Shown: piece after piece, positions 44,916-54,801 of the stretch
How positions within the stretch are numbered: the stretch's first letter is position 1
Layout of the letters: the number at the start of each line of letters is the position of its first letter
Assembly (NCBI GenBank): GCA_944325435.1
Contig: CALVAC010000015.1
Span: 1 to 64,000, forward strand
Reading direction: 5' to 3'
Length of the DNA stretch: 64,000 bases
Origin: an uncultured Bacteroidales bacterium
Lineage (GTDB): Bacteria; Bacteroidota; Bacteroidia; Bacteroidales; UBA932
Translations under genes and position numbers: made by a program
The notes under the pieces: model-generated
The model's input: the letters and a program-made list of their open reading frames with translations, nothing else
The model's database searches: none
Told to the model about the DNA's origin: nothing

Positions 44916-45776
44916 ATGATGGCAAGACTTATCCTGTTGGCGGCGGTTCCTGCTATGGCAGCCCTGGTGCCTTTGTCTGTGTCTGCCCAGGTGGCGGATA
45001 CGGTGATTGTGACAGACACTTCGCGGTATGTCGGGCAGTATCCGGCAGGCAGGGGAGTCCTGTATTCGGACACTGACGGACTTTTCATCGGAGAGTTCCG
45101 GAATGCCGTTCCGGAAGGTACAGGCGTGCATTTCCTGCTTGATGGAAGTATCTATACCGGGGAATTCTCAGCAGGGAAGCATTGCGGAGCAGGCCGTTTC
45201 TTTTCCGATTCCGGTAAGATACATTCCGGAGAGTTCGAGGATGACTACGCTAACGGGCTGGACACGCTGTGGTATCCTGACGGTTCTGTCTATGTGGGTA
45301 TATGCAGGTATGGCAGACCTGTGCCGGTCGGTTCACCTGACTACGGCCGGTTGTACAGAAGTATCCATCTTCCGAAACATCTCGCTGATGCGAAGCCGGA
45401 ATATTCAGGTCCGGCACTTACGGATGAGCAGCAGGATTTTCTCGCGGATGCGGGAAAGAAGTACAGAAAACTGGTGAAGAATGACCGCCCTCCCCGTTTT
45501 CTCGGGAAAGATGCGGCTGCGTTCGCGAAGTGGGTGACATCGCGTCTGGAATATCCCGCATCTTCGGAAAGGGATGGACAGGCGCGGACTGTAAAGGTGA
45601 AATTCACTGTCGACAGGGATGGCTCGGTGAGCGGCGTGGAGGTTGTCGAATCCCCGGGAGATGCTTTCTCGGAAGAGGCGGTGCGTGTCGTCAGTTCATC
45701 TCCGGTATGGTCTCCGGGTATCCGCAAAGGGGAGAAAGTCCGTGCCACATATATCCTGCCTGTTGTCTTCAGGTAG
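44916..45776 (+). CDS. MORN-repeat protein with TonB C-terminal domain
   Basis: The 286-residue protein starts with a signal peptide (to about QVAD, residue 28), then MORN-like repeats (about 38-135: LFIGEFRNAVPEGTGVHFL, SIYTGEFSAGKHCGAGRFF, KIHSGEFEDDYANGLDTLW, SVYVGICRYGRPVPVGS) and a TonB_C domain (about 205-286: VKVKFTVDRDGSVSGVEVVES, then FSEEAVRVVSSSPVWSPGIRKG). There is no N-terminal inner-membrane helix plus Pro-rich linker as in a true TonB, so it is unlikely to energise transporters. It is probably periplasmic or outer-membrane associated. Confidence 0.82.
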   Translation: MMARLILLAAVPAMAALVPLSVSAQVADTVIVTDTSRYVGQYPAGRGVLYSDTDGLFIGEFRNAVPEGTGVHFLLDGSIYTGEFSAGKHCGAGRFFSDSGKIHSGEFEDDYANGLDTLWYPDGSVYVGICRYGRPVPVGSPDYGRLYRSIHLPKHLADAKPEYSGPALTDEQQDFLADAGKKYRKLVKNDRPPRFLGKDAAAFAKWVTSRLEYPASSERDGQARTVKVKFTVDRDGSVSGVEVVESPGDAFSEEAVRVVSSSPVWSPGIRKGEKVRATYILPVVFR

Positions 45777-45817
45777 TTCCGCGTATCGTCAAAAGTATCC
45801 GAATGTGAAAAAACTGC

Positions 45818-45825
45818 TATATTTG
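45818..45825 (+). promoter_or_regulatory. -7 box of the suf operon
   Basis: TATATTTG followed by C matches the -7 consensus, 53 bp before sufB. The -33 box is not clear. Confidence 0.4.
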
Positions 45826-45878
45826 CAGATTCTGGCAGTCTGCCATTGCAAGGCTGATGCCAGTTCAATGGATTTGTT

Positions 45879-47324
45879 ATGGACGATAAGACAGAGAAAG
45901 ACATACTGCAGGATATAGCTGCCCGGGAGTACGAGCATGGTTTTGTGACTGATGTCGAGCAGGAGTTCATTCCCAAGGGACTGGACGAGGATATAATCCG
46001 TCTGATTTCGGCAAAGAAGGATGAACCGGAATGGTTGCTGGAGTTCAGGCTGGAGGCATTCCGCAGATGGCGGAAGATGAAGATGCCATCCTGGGCACAT
46101 CTTGACATACCGGAGATAGATTTCCAGGACATAATCTATTATGCGGCTCCGAAGAAGGACAGCGACAGACCGAAGGAGATAGATCCCGAGCTTGAGGCCA
46201 CATTCGAGAAACTGGGTATCCCGATCAATGAGCGGGCCGCTCTGGCAGGTGTGGCAGTGGATGCCGTCTTCGATTCTGTCTCAGTCACGACTACTTTCCG
46301 CAAGGCGTTGTCAGACAAGGGAATAATTTTCTGTTCGTTCTCCGAGGCAGTGAGGGAGCATCCTGATCTGGTGAGGAAATATCTGGCTTCTGTTGTGCCC
46401 ATAGGGGACAATTTCTACTCTGCTCTCAACTCTGCCGTGTTCAGCGACGGGTCGTTCTGCTATATCCCCAAAGGGGTACGCTGTCCGATGGAACTGTCAA
46501 GCTATTTCAGAATCAATGCAAAAGGTACAGGACAGTTCGAGAGGACTTTGATAGTGGCAGACGAGGGGTCGTATGTGAGCTATATGGAAGGATGCACGGC
46601 GCCGATGAGGGATGAGAACCAGCTCCATGCAGCCGTGGTGGAGATAGTGGTGGAGAAGGATGCAGAGGTGAAATATTCTACGGTGCAGAACTGGTATCCG
46701 GGAGATGCCGAGGGTAAAGGCGGAATCTTCAACTTCGTGACCAAGAGGGGTATATGCAAAGGTTCCGGCAGCCATCTCTCATGGACGCAGGTGGAGACAG
46801 GGTCGGCGATAACATGGAAGTACCCTTCTACTATCCTGAAAGGGGACAACTCATCATCCGAGTTCTATTCTGTGGCTGTAACCAACAATTTCCAGCAGGC
46901 GGATACAGGGACGAAGATGATACATATAGGGAAAAACACGCGCAGCCGGATAGTCAGCAAAGGTATTTCGGCAGGACATAGCCAGAACAGTTACCGCGGG
47001 CTGGTGAAGATGCTTCCGGGAGCGGAAAATGCCAGGAATTTCTCCCAGTGCGACAGCCTTCTGATAGGAGACAGGTGCGGTGCACATACTTTCCCTGACA
47101 TACAGAATGCAAGCAGGACGGCTGTGGTGGAACATGAGGCCACTACATCCAGAATAAGCGAGGAACAGCTTTTCTACTGCAACCAGAGGGGGATAGATCC
47201 TGAGGAGGCAGTCGGCCTTATTGTGAACGGATATGCGCGTGAGGTGCTCTCCAAACTGCCTATGGAGTTTGCCGTAGAGGCGCAGAAGTTACTTTCCGTG
47301 TCTCTGGAAGGTTCTGTGGGATAG
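45879..47324 (+). CDS. sufB: Fe-S cluster assembly protein SufB
   Basis: SufB is the scaffold of the SUF system, where the cluster forms with SufC and SufD. The 481-residue protein shows the family course ([25 protein letters not shown] start, the [21 protein letters not shown] segment, [21 protein letters not shown], the beta-helix ESGS-type [23 protein letters not shown], and C-terminal [18 protein letters not shown] with a conserved Cys). It is followed by sufC after 67 bp and sufD. Confidence 0.96.
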   Translation: MDDKTEKDILQDIAAREYEHGFVTDVEQEFIPKGLDEDIIRLISAKKDEPEWLLEFRLEAFRRWRKMKMPSWAHLDIPEIDFQDIIYYAAPKKDSDRPKEIDPELEATFEKLGIPINERAALAGVAVDAVFDSVSVTTTFRKALSDKGIIFCSFSEAVREHPDLVRKYLASVVPIGDNFYSALNSAVFSDGSFCYIPKGVRCPMELSSYFRINAKGTGQFERTLIVADEGSYVSYMEGCTAPMRDENQLHAAVVEIVVEKDAEVKYSTVQNWYPGDAEGKGGIFNFVTKRGICKGSGSHLSWTQVETGSAITWKYPSTILKGDNSSSEFYSVAVTNNFQQADTGTKMIHIGKNTRSRIVSKGISAGHSQNSYRGLVKMLPGAENARNFSQCDSLLIGDRCGAHTFPDIQNASRTAVVEHEATTSRISEEQLFYCNQRGIDPEEAVGLIVNGYAREVLSKLPMEFAVEAQKLLSVSLEGSVG

Positions 47325-47391
47325 TATTCCAGGGAAATGTCTCGCTGTCTGATTGAACAGGTAAATATGGATTCGATGAAATGAATGGTAT

Positions 47392-48144
47392 ATGGAAATG
47401 AATGAAATATTATTGGAAATAAAAGGTCTGAAAGCCGGAATCGAAGGTAAGGAGATTCTGAAGGGAGTCGACCTGACAATCCGCAAAGGGGAAATCCATG
47501 CCATAATGGGGCCGAACGGTGCGGGGAAAAGCACACTTTCGGCCGTGCTCGCCGGAAGGGAGAATTTCAGAGTGACTGAAGGTTCTGTGACCTTTCTCGG
47601 GCAGGATTTGCTGAAAATGTCCCCGGAGGAGAGGTCCTGGGCGGGGATTTTCCTTTCGTTCCAGTATCCGGTGGAAATACCTGGAGTGAGTATCACCAAC
47701 TTTATGAAGACGGCCGTCAATGCACACCGCAAGGCAAAGGGGCTTGATGCGCTCAAGGCAGGAGACTTCCTCAGATTGATGAAAGAGAAGATGGCTTTTG
47801 TGCAGATGAAGCCGGAATTTTCCAAGAGGGAGGTGAATGTGGGGTTTTCCGGAGGAGAGAAGAAGAGAAACGAGATTTTCCAGATGGCTATGCTCGGCCC
47901 GGTCCTTTCTATTTTGGATGAGACGGACAGCGGTCTGGATGTAGATGCCCTCAGGATAGTAGCGCACGGAGTCAATGCCCTCCATACTTCGGAGAAGTCC
48001 GTGATAGTCATAACCCATTACCAGAGACTGCTTGACTATATCGTCCCTGATGTCGTCCATGTCCTCAAGGATGGCCGGATAGTCAGGACGGCGGGCCGTG
48101 AACTTGTGGCGCAGATAGAGTCGGATGGGTATGACAGTATATGA
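47392..48144 (+). CDS. sufC: Fe-S cluster assembly ATPase SufC
   Basis: The 250-residue ABC-type ATPase has Walker A GPNGAGKSTLSAVLAG (about 38-53), signature VGFSGGEKKRNEIFQM (near 150), Walker B LSILDETDSGLDVDALRIV and the HYQRLLDYI switch region. It is soluble and drives the SufBCD scaffold. Start MEMNEILLEIKGL; the fourth-codon region could also serve. It is 36 bp before sufD. Confidence 0.96.
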   Translation: MEMNEILLEIKGLKAGIEGKEILKGVDLTIRKGEIHAIMGPNGAGKSTLSAVLAGRENFRVTEGSVTFLGQDLLKMSPEERSWAGIFLSFQYPVEIPGVSITNFMKTAVNAHRKAKGLDALKAGDFLRLMKEKMAFVQMKPEFSKREVNVGFSGGEKKRNEIFQMAMLGPVLSILDETDSGLDVDALRIVAHGVNALHTSEKSVIVITHYQRLLDYIVPDVVHVLKDGRIVRTAGRELVAQIESDGYDSI

Positions 48145-48180
48145 CAGGTCGGATTATCCTGACATTCAAGAGAAGAAACA

Positions 48181-48885
48181 ATGCACAATACATTCAGCAT
48201 ACACGAAGGCGGGGCCTGCAGCATGGTCATCATTCTCGATGGTTCAGGACGCAGGATACTCCGTAGCGGCGCTTCTGAGGACGGGGCGGTCAATGGATCA
48301 TTGGATTTTGACCGTGTCGTCCTCCGGAAAGATGCCCGTATCAATCTGGTGTACATTATAATGCCGGAGACAAGAGCAGATGTAGACCTTGCCGTTGAAC
48401 TTGATGGGGAAGGAGCGGAAGCCCTCGTGTCAGGGATATATCTCTGCAGGGGAGAAGACAGGGTGCAGATAGATATGGACATCCGCCATAATGTGCCGCA
48501 TTGCATTTCCCGCCAGCTTTTCAAGGGGCTGGCCGGGGGCTCTGCCCGTGTCGGCTTCTACGGAAAGATAACAGTGGCTCAGGATGCCCAGAAGACTGAA
48601 GCATATCAGGAGAACCATAGCATCATCCTTTCGGATGCGGCAAAGGTGGACACGAAACCGCAGCTGGAGATCTATGCGGATGATGTCAAATGCTCGCACG
48701 GGGCAACAGTAGGCCGTCTGGACGAGGAGGAACAGTTCTATATGCGTTCCAGAGGCATTCCTGAGGATGAGGCAAAGGTGCTCCAGATGCTCTCTTTCCT
48801 GTCTCCGGTCCTTGACAATGTGGATGATCCGGATATCCGGGAAGAAATATCTGCCGCTGTTGACAGTGCCGTCAGGAATCTGTAG
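48181..48885 (+). CDS. sufD: SufD-like Fe-S assembly protein, short form
   Basis: The 234-residue protein has the SufB/SufD core beta-helix and C-terminal helical part (HCISRQLFKGLAGGSARVGFYGKITVAQDAQKTEAYQENHSIIL and then TVGRLDEEEQFYMRSRGIPEDEAKVLQMLSFLSPVLD). Only about half the usual SufD length is present: the large N-terminal region is missing. The gene starts with its own ATG 36 bp after sufC, and the upstream sequence does not encode the missing part. No sufS, sufE or sufT follows, as the next gene is convergent. The reduced SufD may still form the scaffold. Confidence 0.85.
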   Translation: MHNTFSIHEGGACSMVIILDGSGRRILRSGASEDGAVNGSLDFDRVVLRKDARINLVYIIMPETRADVDLAVELDGEGAEALVSGIYLCRGEDRVQIDMDIRHNVPHCISRQLFKGLAGGSARVGFYGKITVAQDAQKTEAYQENHSIILSDAAKVDTKPQLEIYADDVKCSHGATVGRLDEEEQFYMRSRGIPEDEAKVLQMLSFLSPVLDNVDDPDIREEISAAVDSAVRNL

Positions 48886-48887
48886 CC

Positions 48888-50111
48888 TTACCAGTAGCTC
48901 ACGCTGGTGAATGCTCCGTTGAAATCGTAAACAGTGATTTCTCCGTTCTCCCACAGAAGCGGCATATTGGAGCTGCCCGTGTCCGACATTGCCAGACAGC
49001 TGATTCCGTTATATGCACCGAAAGCTGTATGGTATATGAGTTCATACCGTGGTGCCATAAATGCTGTCCTGCCATCCAGGTAGACCCTGATGGTGCTGCC
49101 CTCGTAAGGCTCGCGCGCCGTGTAGTAGCATTTCCCATCATCTATTACGCTGTTGCATACTTTGCAGTTTCCCTTGACACTGCACATCAGTGCCGTGCCC
49201 TTCCAGAAAGAATCTCCGTATCCTGTCCCGCCACCGCCGGATATGTTGCCGGAAATGAACAGAGAACCGTTGTCGATGATGAACCTGCAGCCGGATATGC
49301 CGGATGCATCGGATGGGAGTTCAAGTGCCCTGGCATCCGTACCGGAAAACAGCACACGGCCTTTTATGGCATTCATCTGCGCGATATAGTAGGTGGTCCC
49401 GTCAAGGGTGAGCGCATCATCTATTCCGATGATGTCGTCCGTGAGCGGGATGGACTGCGGAGAGCCGTCTTTGACTGTATAATAAAGGTTTCTCACCCCG
49501 CCAGAAGTCTCTATCGGGTCCATATATGAAAAGCAGATGGATTCCCCATCCATATACAGTCCGTGCAATATCTGTCCGGATCCCTTGTACAGGATTATCT
49601 CTCCGTTCCTCCTGTAGACCCAGCCGGTGCCTGAGCGCGGCTGTCCGAGGGTATGGATTCCATCATCCCTGTCCAGCATGCAGATGATCATCTCCCGTCC
49701 GAAGAACCTGAACATCTCGACCCCATCTTTCTTGACCACAGTCTCCTGGTCGGTGGAGAAGTCCGTATACAGATGCCCATCTATGCACCTGTGCATGTCC
49801 GCATCTGCAGAGACGCAGTGTCCGTATCCTACAGGTATTTCCAGCACCCGCTCGTCTTCTTTCATCAGGAACAGTACGGCACCCTCGGCGTTGCTCCCGA
49901 GATCAGGCATCCAGTTGTATCCCTGAGGGTATTCTATGCCGGTGATGTATCGTGTCTTCCTGACCATCTCTCCGGTCCCGTCCTGACTGTCCCAAGACTG
50001 CGGACCGCTGAAAGAGCTTCCGAGTTCCACAGGCCCTCTGCATGAACAGAAGGCCGCTGTCAGCAGGCAGACTGACAGGTATCCGTACCGTATTCCCGTT
50101 TCTTTTCCCAT
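48888..50111 (-). CDS. lipoprotein of unknown function, beta-rich
   Basis: The 407-residue product from the ATG at 50111 has a lipoprotein signal (LLTAAFCSC, lipobox Cys at 22 or 24) and a mature part with many short Gly/Tyr/Asp-rich strands, reminiscent of a beta-propeller or beta-helix (for example the CMLDRDDGIHTLGQPRSGTG and EILYKG-type segments). I do not recognise a family. The longer ORF start at 50171 would place 20 non-signal residues ahead of the signal peptide and is rejected. It is convergent with sufD (2 bp apart). Confidence 0.72.
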   Translation of the reverse strand: MGKETGIRYGYLSVCLLTAAFCSCRGPVELGSSFSGPQSWDSQDGTGEMVRKTRYITGIEYPQGYNWMPDLGSNAEGAVLFLMKEDERVLEIPVGYGHCVSADADMHRCIDGHLYTDFSTDQETVVKKDGVEMFRFFGREMIICMLDRDDGIHTLGQPRSGTGWVYRRNGEIILYKGSGQILHGLYMDGESICFSYMDPIETSGGVRNLYYTVKDGSPQSIPLTDDIIGIDDALTLDGTTYYIAQMNAIKGRVLFSGTDARALELPSDASGISGCRFIIDNGSLFISGNISGGGGTGYGDSFWKGTALMCSVKGNCKVCNSVIDDGKCYYTAREPYEGSTIRVYLDGRTAFMAPRYELIYHTAFGAYNGISCLAMSDTGSSNMPLLWENGEITVYDFNGAFTSVSYW

Positions 50112-50330
50112 AATGGCGCAGCTTGTTTCCCGGGACGAAGTTAGGCAATACATTATGTCAAAAGCAAGCATACGGAATTCTTGGAATGAGATTTTTCTGT
50201 TTTTTAGATATGTTTTTTGGTTTTCCTGATTTTTGTATCGCGTTTTTTGTTTTATAATTCCTGAACCTGTCCCGAGGCGGTCAAAGGCAGGATATTTTTT
50301 GTGAAAAAATCGTTAATCTGGAATCAAAAA

Positions 50331-50362
50331 TTTCCGGAAGATTCTGAAATATACTATCTTCG
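50331..50362 (+). promoter_or_regulatory. promoter of the TonB-dependent receptor gene
   Basis: TTTC (50331-50334), a 20-bp gap and TATCTTCG (50355-50362) approximate the -33/-7 consensus with one mismatch each. It lies 36 bp before the ATG at 50399. The rest of the 287-bp gap since the lipoprotein gene is T-rich and holds nothing else I recognise. Confidence 0.45.
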
Positions 50363-50398
50363 CAGCGTCTAATTCTATTATTAACTAATTAAACATTT

Positions 50399-53300
50399 AT
50401 GAGACAATCATTTAAATGTTTTATTGCCTTTCTCGGGGCAATGATTCTGACTATGACCTGTGCTTTTGCCCAGGTGACAACCTCTTCCATCAGCGGTACC
50501 GTCGCTGACAATGGAGGAGCAGTCGTTGGAGCTCCTGTCGTTGCTGTTCACGATGCTACAGGCTCCAAGTATTACTCGGTTACGGATAAGAACGGCTCTT
50601 ACCGTATCAACAGTATAACTCCAGGCGGTCCTTACACGGTCGTCGTGGAAATGCTCGGTTATCGCACGGTGGAGACCAAAGGGGTATATGCTCCGCTCGG
50701 GGAGACCGTAGCAGTCGATTTCTCTCTTGAGGAGGAGTCCCTCGCCCTTGAGGCCGCAGTGTTTACGGCTGACCTTGATGATGCGGGAATGAGCGCAGGC
50801 AATTCCGGAGCCGGGACAGCCGTGAGCCAGAGGACAATGCAGGCCCTGCCAACTACCTCCCGCGCGATGAATGATGTCCTGAAGCTCACTCCTCAGTCAT
50901 CCACGACATCCAACGGTCTTGCCATCGGAGGAGGCAACTACAGGTCGTCTTTCGTGACAGTTGATGGAGCAGCGTTCAACAATGCTTTCGGTATCGGAGA
51001 GAACCTTCCTGCAGGCGGTGCGCCTATCTCACTGGATGCGCTGGAGCAGCTGTCAATCAATATCACTCCGTTTGATGTGCGCCAGTCAGGCTTCACAGGG
51101 GGGGCCGTGAATGCGGTGACCAAGAGAGGTACCAACGAATGGCATGCTTCCGTCTACAATTACTACACAAGCAACTATCTTATAGGCAAGAGGGTAGGGG
51201 ATACCGAGCTTGAGCTGAACTCTTCCCTTGACAATACGATAGGTGCCACTGTCGGCGGCCCTATCATCAAGGACAAACTCTTCTTTTTCGTGAATTTCGA
51301 GTACCAGCTCGACCAGGAGCCTTCCACTGCCCTTGCAAGGCCGGATGAGAATGCGGAATGGGGAGGAGACACCCAGTATCACCGTCCTACCGAAGCGTTC
51401 ATGAACCAGGTGTCGGATTATCTCCGCAATACATACGGATATGAGACAGGCCCTTACCAGAACTACAACATCAGCACTCCGGACTGGAAGCTGATGGCCC
51501 GTATCGACTGGAACATCAACGACAATCACAGGCTCAATATCCGTTACAGCCAGACGATGAACAAATATTCATCAGAGCCTTCCACTTCAATCAGCCCTCT
51601 GCGTTCAAGCGTGTATAACAGGTACAACTACAGCCGTACCTCGGACTATGCCCTGACATTCAAGAACTCGAACTACTATCAGGAGCAGAACTTCATTTCC
51701 CTTGCAGCCGAGCTGAACTCATCATTCCTCGATGGAGCTGTCACAAATATGTTCCGTGCCACCTGGTCACACCAGTACGAACCGCGTTCCTGGGATGGGA
51801 ATGCCTTCCCTACCGTGGATATTCTCGGATATGTCGATGCGGACAACAACCCTGCGACCGGAACTGATGGAAATGAGACAAGGGCCGTGCTGACTTCTTT
51901 CGGCCTTGATCCGTTCACATACGGCAACCTGCGCGATGTGCATACGGTCACTCTCACTGATGAAGTGAATATCGTAAAGGGGATCAACAATATAACGGCA
52001 GGTGTCCAGTTCGAGTATGACCTTACCAAGAACGGTTATATGCAGGGTGGCCTCGGATATTATGTTTACAATTCATGGGATGATTTTGTGAATGACAGAA
52101 CGCCGCTCGCCTTTGCCATCACCCATCCTAACAACGATTCCCTCTCACAGGAATATCCGAGCTTCAGCTATATGCAGACTTCCCTCTATGTGCAGGATGA
52201 ACTGAACATAGCCGACAACTTCAAGCTCACCGCGGGTCTGAGGTTCGAGATCCCTACATATCCGGCCCTTAAGAACAACCATAACGTAGAGTTCTCCGAG
52301 CTGGCCGCGAGATCCAGTACATTCAACGGAATGGCTACAGATGACATGCCTAAGGCAAGACTGAGCGTATCCCCGAGAATCGGTTTCAACTGGGATATCC
52401 TCAGGAACCGCAGGCTCATACTCCGCGGAGGGTCAGGTATCTTCACAGGCCGTATCCCGTTCGTATGGATAGTGTCTGCAATCGGAAACAGCAACTGTAT
52501 CCAGAACCAGTATGTAAACAATAACGCCATTGAGAATCCTGGACTGACGCCTTCTTTCCATCCTACTCTTGATGGGATACTTACGGATATGTACGGCGGT
52601 TCTTATACCCGTCAGGATCTTGCAGCCCCGACACTGCCTACCATCATGGACAAGAACCTGAAGATGCCATCCGCATGGAAGTCTTCCCTTGCCCTCGATG
52701 CAAAGCTCCCCGGCGGTATCAAGGCGACCGTAGAAGGAATCTACAGCAAGGACCTTACTTCGGTCAAGACCCACATCCTCGGTATCGAGTCGGAACAGTT
52801 GCAGTTGCCTGGCGAACCGCAATCAAGGATACAGTGGGTGGCTGAGAAAGATGCCAATGGACAATATCTCCTGAACCGTAACGGGGATACTGTTTTCCCT
52901 TACTATCTGACCAACAGCTCGGTCAACGGTTTCTATGCTTCAGTGACCGCACAGCTGCAGAAGGATTTCGATTTCGGACTTTCCCTCATGGCTGCCTATA
53001 CCTGGAGCGAATCACAGTCTCTCGGAGAGGGCTGGGGTGACCAGGTCACTTCATCTTACAGTGCGCTGAACTATGCGAAGGATGGTTCCAATGTCGAGGA
53101 ACTCGGCCGTTCCGGCTATGTGCCACCTCACAGGTTCATCGCGAATATCAGCTACCGTGTCAACGAAGGGAAGTGGGGGACATCCACTTTCGGACTCTTC
53201 TATGAAGGATACAATCTCTGCTATATCGGGGACTATTCCTATTCCAGGATGTCATACGTGATGGGTGACCAGGATGAGAATGCGCTTGCTGGTGACAGCG

Positions 53301-53731
53301 GTGCTCTCCAGCTTATCTATATCCCTACTCAGGAAGAACTGGCTTCAATGCCGTTCTCGAGCGAGGACAACAAGGCCGCATACGAGGCTTTCATATCCGG
53401 TGACAAATATCTCAGCAAGCACAGAGGCGAATATTCCAAGAGGGGATATGTGGCAGCACCGTGGTACAGCCGCTTCAACTTCAGGTTCACCCAGGACTTC
53501 CATTTCCCTGTGGCCGACCAGATCCATACAATCCAGGTAGGTCTGGACATCAACAATGTCGCAAACCTTCTGAACAGGAACTGGGGTCTGCCTGAAAGGG
53601 TGGATACCGATACCGTGCTCAGGTATGACACCGACACCAACCAGTACACCTATATGCCGCAGACCTGGAGCAAGTATGCCAGCACATACAGCACGTGGAA
53701 CATGCTCCTGAGTGTCCGTTATTTCTTTTAG
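50399..53731 (+). CDS. Oar-type TonB-dependent outer-membrane receptor
   Basis: The 1110-residue protein has a signal peptide (to about FAQ, residue 25), a CarboxypepD_reg-like domain (about 27-115: VTTSSISGTVADNGGAVVGAPV then YRINSITPGGPYTVVVEMLGY), a plug region (about 130-240, with TTSRAMNDVLKLTPQSS and GGAVNAVTKRGTN), and a beta-barrel of about 850 residues ending in SVRYFF with the terminal Phe. It matches the Oar family of TonB-dependent receptors rather than SusC; no SusD partner is beside it. The substrate is unknown. A terminator hairpin follows at 53757. Confidence 0.92.
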   Translation: MRQSFKCFIAFLGAMILTMTCAFAQVTTSSISGTVADNGGAVVGAPVVAVHDATGSKYYSVTDKNGSYRINSITPGGPYTVVVEMLGYRTVETKGVYAPLGETVAVDFSLEEESLALEAAVFTADLDDAGMSAGNSGAGTAVSQRTMQALPTTSRAMNDVLKLTPQSSTTSNGLAIGGGNYRSSFVTVDGAAFNNAFGIGENLPAGGAPISLDALEQLSINITPFDVRQSGFTGGAVNAVTKRGTNEWHASVYNYYTSNYLIGKRVGDTELELNSSLDNTIGATVGGPIIKDKLFFFVNFEYQLDQEPSTALARPDENAEWGGDTQYHRPTEAFMNQVSDYLRNTYGYETGPYQNYNISTPDWKLMARIDWNINDNHRLNIRYSQTMNKYSSEPSTSISPLRSSVYNRYNYSRTSDYALTFKNSNYYQEQNFISLAAELNSSFLDGAVTNMFRATWSHQYEPRSWDGNAFPTVDILGYVDADNNPATGTDGNETRAVLTSFGLDPFTYGNLRDVHTVTLTDEVNIVKGINNITAGVQFEYDLTKNGYMQGGLGYYVYNSWDDFVNDRTPLAFAITHPNNDSLSQEYPSFSYMQTSLYVQDELNIADNFKLTAGLRFEIPTYPALKNNHNVEFSELAARSSTFNGMATDDMPKARLSVSPRIGFNWDILRNRRLILRGGSGIFTGRIPFVWIVSAIGNSNCIQNQYVNNNAIENPGLTPSFHPTLDGILTDMYGGSYTRQDLAAPTLPTIMDKNLKMPSAWKSSLALDAKLPGGIKATVEGIYSKDLTSVKTHILGIESEQLQLPGEPQSRIQWVAEKDANGQYLLNRNGDTVFPYYLTNSSVNGFYASVTAQLQKDFDFGLSLMAAYTWSESQSLGEGWGDQVTSSYSALNYAKDGSNVEELGRSGYVPPHRFIANISYRVNEGKWGTSTFGLFYEGYNLCYIGDYSYSRMSYVMGDQDENALAGDSGALQLIYIPTQEELASMPFSSEDNKAAYEAFISGDKYLSKHRGEYSKRGYVAAPWYSRFNFRFTQDFHFPVADQIHTIQVGLDINNVANLLNRNWGLPERVDTDTVLRYDTDTNQYTYMPQTWSKYASTYSTWNMLLSVRYFF

Positions 53732-53756
53732 AGGATACGGACTATAATATAAGAAT

Positions 53757-53790
53757 AAGGCGGCCGAGAATCATATCCGGCCGCCTTTTC
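53757..53790 (+). terminator. rho-independent terminator after the TonB-dependent receptor
   Basis: AAGGCGGCCG (53757-53766) and CGGCCGCCTT (53778-53787) form a 10-bp stem with an 11-nt loop, followed by TTTTC. It lies 26 bp after the stop. Confidence 0.85.
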
Positions 53791-53887
53791 CTGTCCAGGA
53801 ACAGTCCCGTCATCCTGTATCCTTTCAGATTCTTCGCCGTGCCCAGGATGACAGACAGGATTTCCGGACTGGAATGCCGTTAGCACA

Positions 53888-53927
53888 CCAGAGGGACACT
53901 CCGGCATCTGCAGGAATGTCCCTCTGG
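53888..53927 (-). terminator. hairpin after fabG
   Basis: CCAGAGGGACA (53888-53898) and TGTCCCTCTGG (53917-53927) form a perfect 11-bp stem with an 18-nt loop, 20 bp past the fabG stop. T-tract is weak, so it may also act as a bidirectional barrier with the hairpin at 53757. Confidence 0.6.
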
Positions 53928-53946
53928 CATTATCATAAGGTGATGT

Positions 53947-54693
53947 TTAGCAGTTCATCGCACCGCAGCAGTGGATCACCTGACCGCTCACGTATGATGA
54001 AAGGTCGGATGCAAGGAAGAGAGCCACGTTGGCAACATCTTCAGGAGTGCCTCCGCGACGCAGCGGAATCTGCTTCTCCCACTCTTCGCGTACCTTTTCA
54101 GGAAGGGCGGCTGTCATATCCGTGATAATGAATCCCGGGGCGATGCAGTTTGCGCGGATTCCGCGAGGTCCCATCTCTTTGGCAATGGACTTTGCAAGTC
54201 CTATAAGTCCGGCTTTCGAAGCTGAATAGTTGCACTGTCCTGCATTGCCGGATACGCCGACAACGGATGACATGTTGATGATGCTTCCGCTGCGCTGTTT
54301 TGCCATTATCGGAGTGCAGGCATGTATGAAGTTGAACGCTGACTTGAGGTTGACGGCGATGACTGCATCCCACTGCTGCTCAGTCATCCTCATCATTAGC
54401 CCATCCTTGGTGATGCCTGCATTGTTAACCAGAATGTCTATATGTCCGAATTCGGCAAGAATTTCGGACACCACCTTGTGTGTCTCTTCAAAGTCGGCGG
54501 CATTGGATGCGTACCCTTTGACTTTCACTCCGTATGCCTCGAGTTCTTTGACTGTAGCTTCGGCTGCCTCGTTGATCACAAGGTCAGTAAATGCGATATC
54601 GGCTCCCTCTGACGCATATTTCAGGGCGATAGCCTTTCCGATTCCTCTTGCCGCACCGGTAATGACGGCAACCTTTCCTTCAAGAAGTCCCAT
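53947..54693 (-). CDS. fabG: 3-oxoacyl-ACP reductase, SDR family
   Basis: The 248-residue enzyme is a short-chain dehydrogenase with NADPH-binding VITGAARGIGKAIA (residues about 10-23), LVNNAGITKDGLMMRM, catalytic Ser in IINMSSVVG and the YSASKAG motif. It performs the first reduction of fatty-acid elongation in the cytoplasm. The start is at 54693 (MGLLEGKVAVITG); the longer ORF upstream is not conserved. Its C-terminus ends VIHCCGAMNC with three cysteines, whereas most FabG proteins end VNGGMYM. It lies 109 bp after atpG on the same strand. Confidence 0.9.
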   Translation of the reverse strand: MGLLEGKVAVITGAARGIGKAIALKYASEGADIAFTDLVINEAAEATVKELEAYGVKVKGYASNAADFEETHKVVSEILAEFGHIDILVNNAGITKDGLMMRMTEQQWDAVIAVNLKSAFNFIHACTPIMAKQRSGSIINMSSVVGVSGNAGQCNYSASKAGLIGLAKSIAKEMGPRGIRANCIAPGFIITDMTAALPEKVREEWEKQIPLRRGGTPEDVANVALFLASDLSSYVSGQVIHCCGAMNC

Positions 54694-54731
54694 ATTTTCT
54701 GAATTTAATAAGTTGATTGTCAAATAAATTA

Positions 54732-54776
54732 TCCCCGGAATCACGGGCGTGTGCCGGAAATCCGGGGACAAAATTA
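54732..54776 (-). terminator. hairpin and -7-like box between atpG and fabG
   Basis: TCCCCGGA (54732-54739) and TCCGGGGA (54761-54768) form an 8-bp stem. It may end the ATP synthase transcript. A -7 box TAATTTTG (minus, 54776-54769) directly precedes it, so the hairpin could instead lie in the 5' leader of fabG. The two readings cannot be separated here. Confidence 0.45.
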
Positions 54777-54801
54777 AAAAACACTTTTGATTTTTGAAAA
54801 T

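Noticed and set aside
50111..50171. Longer start for the beta-rich lipoprotein
   Set aside because: It would place 20 residues in front of a clear lipoprotein signal peptide.
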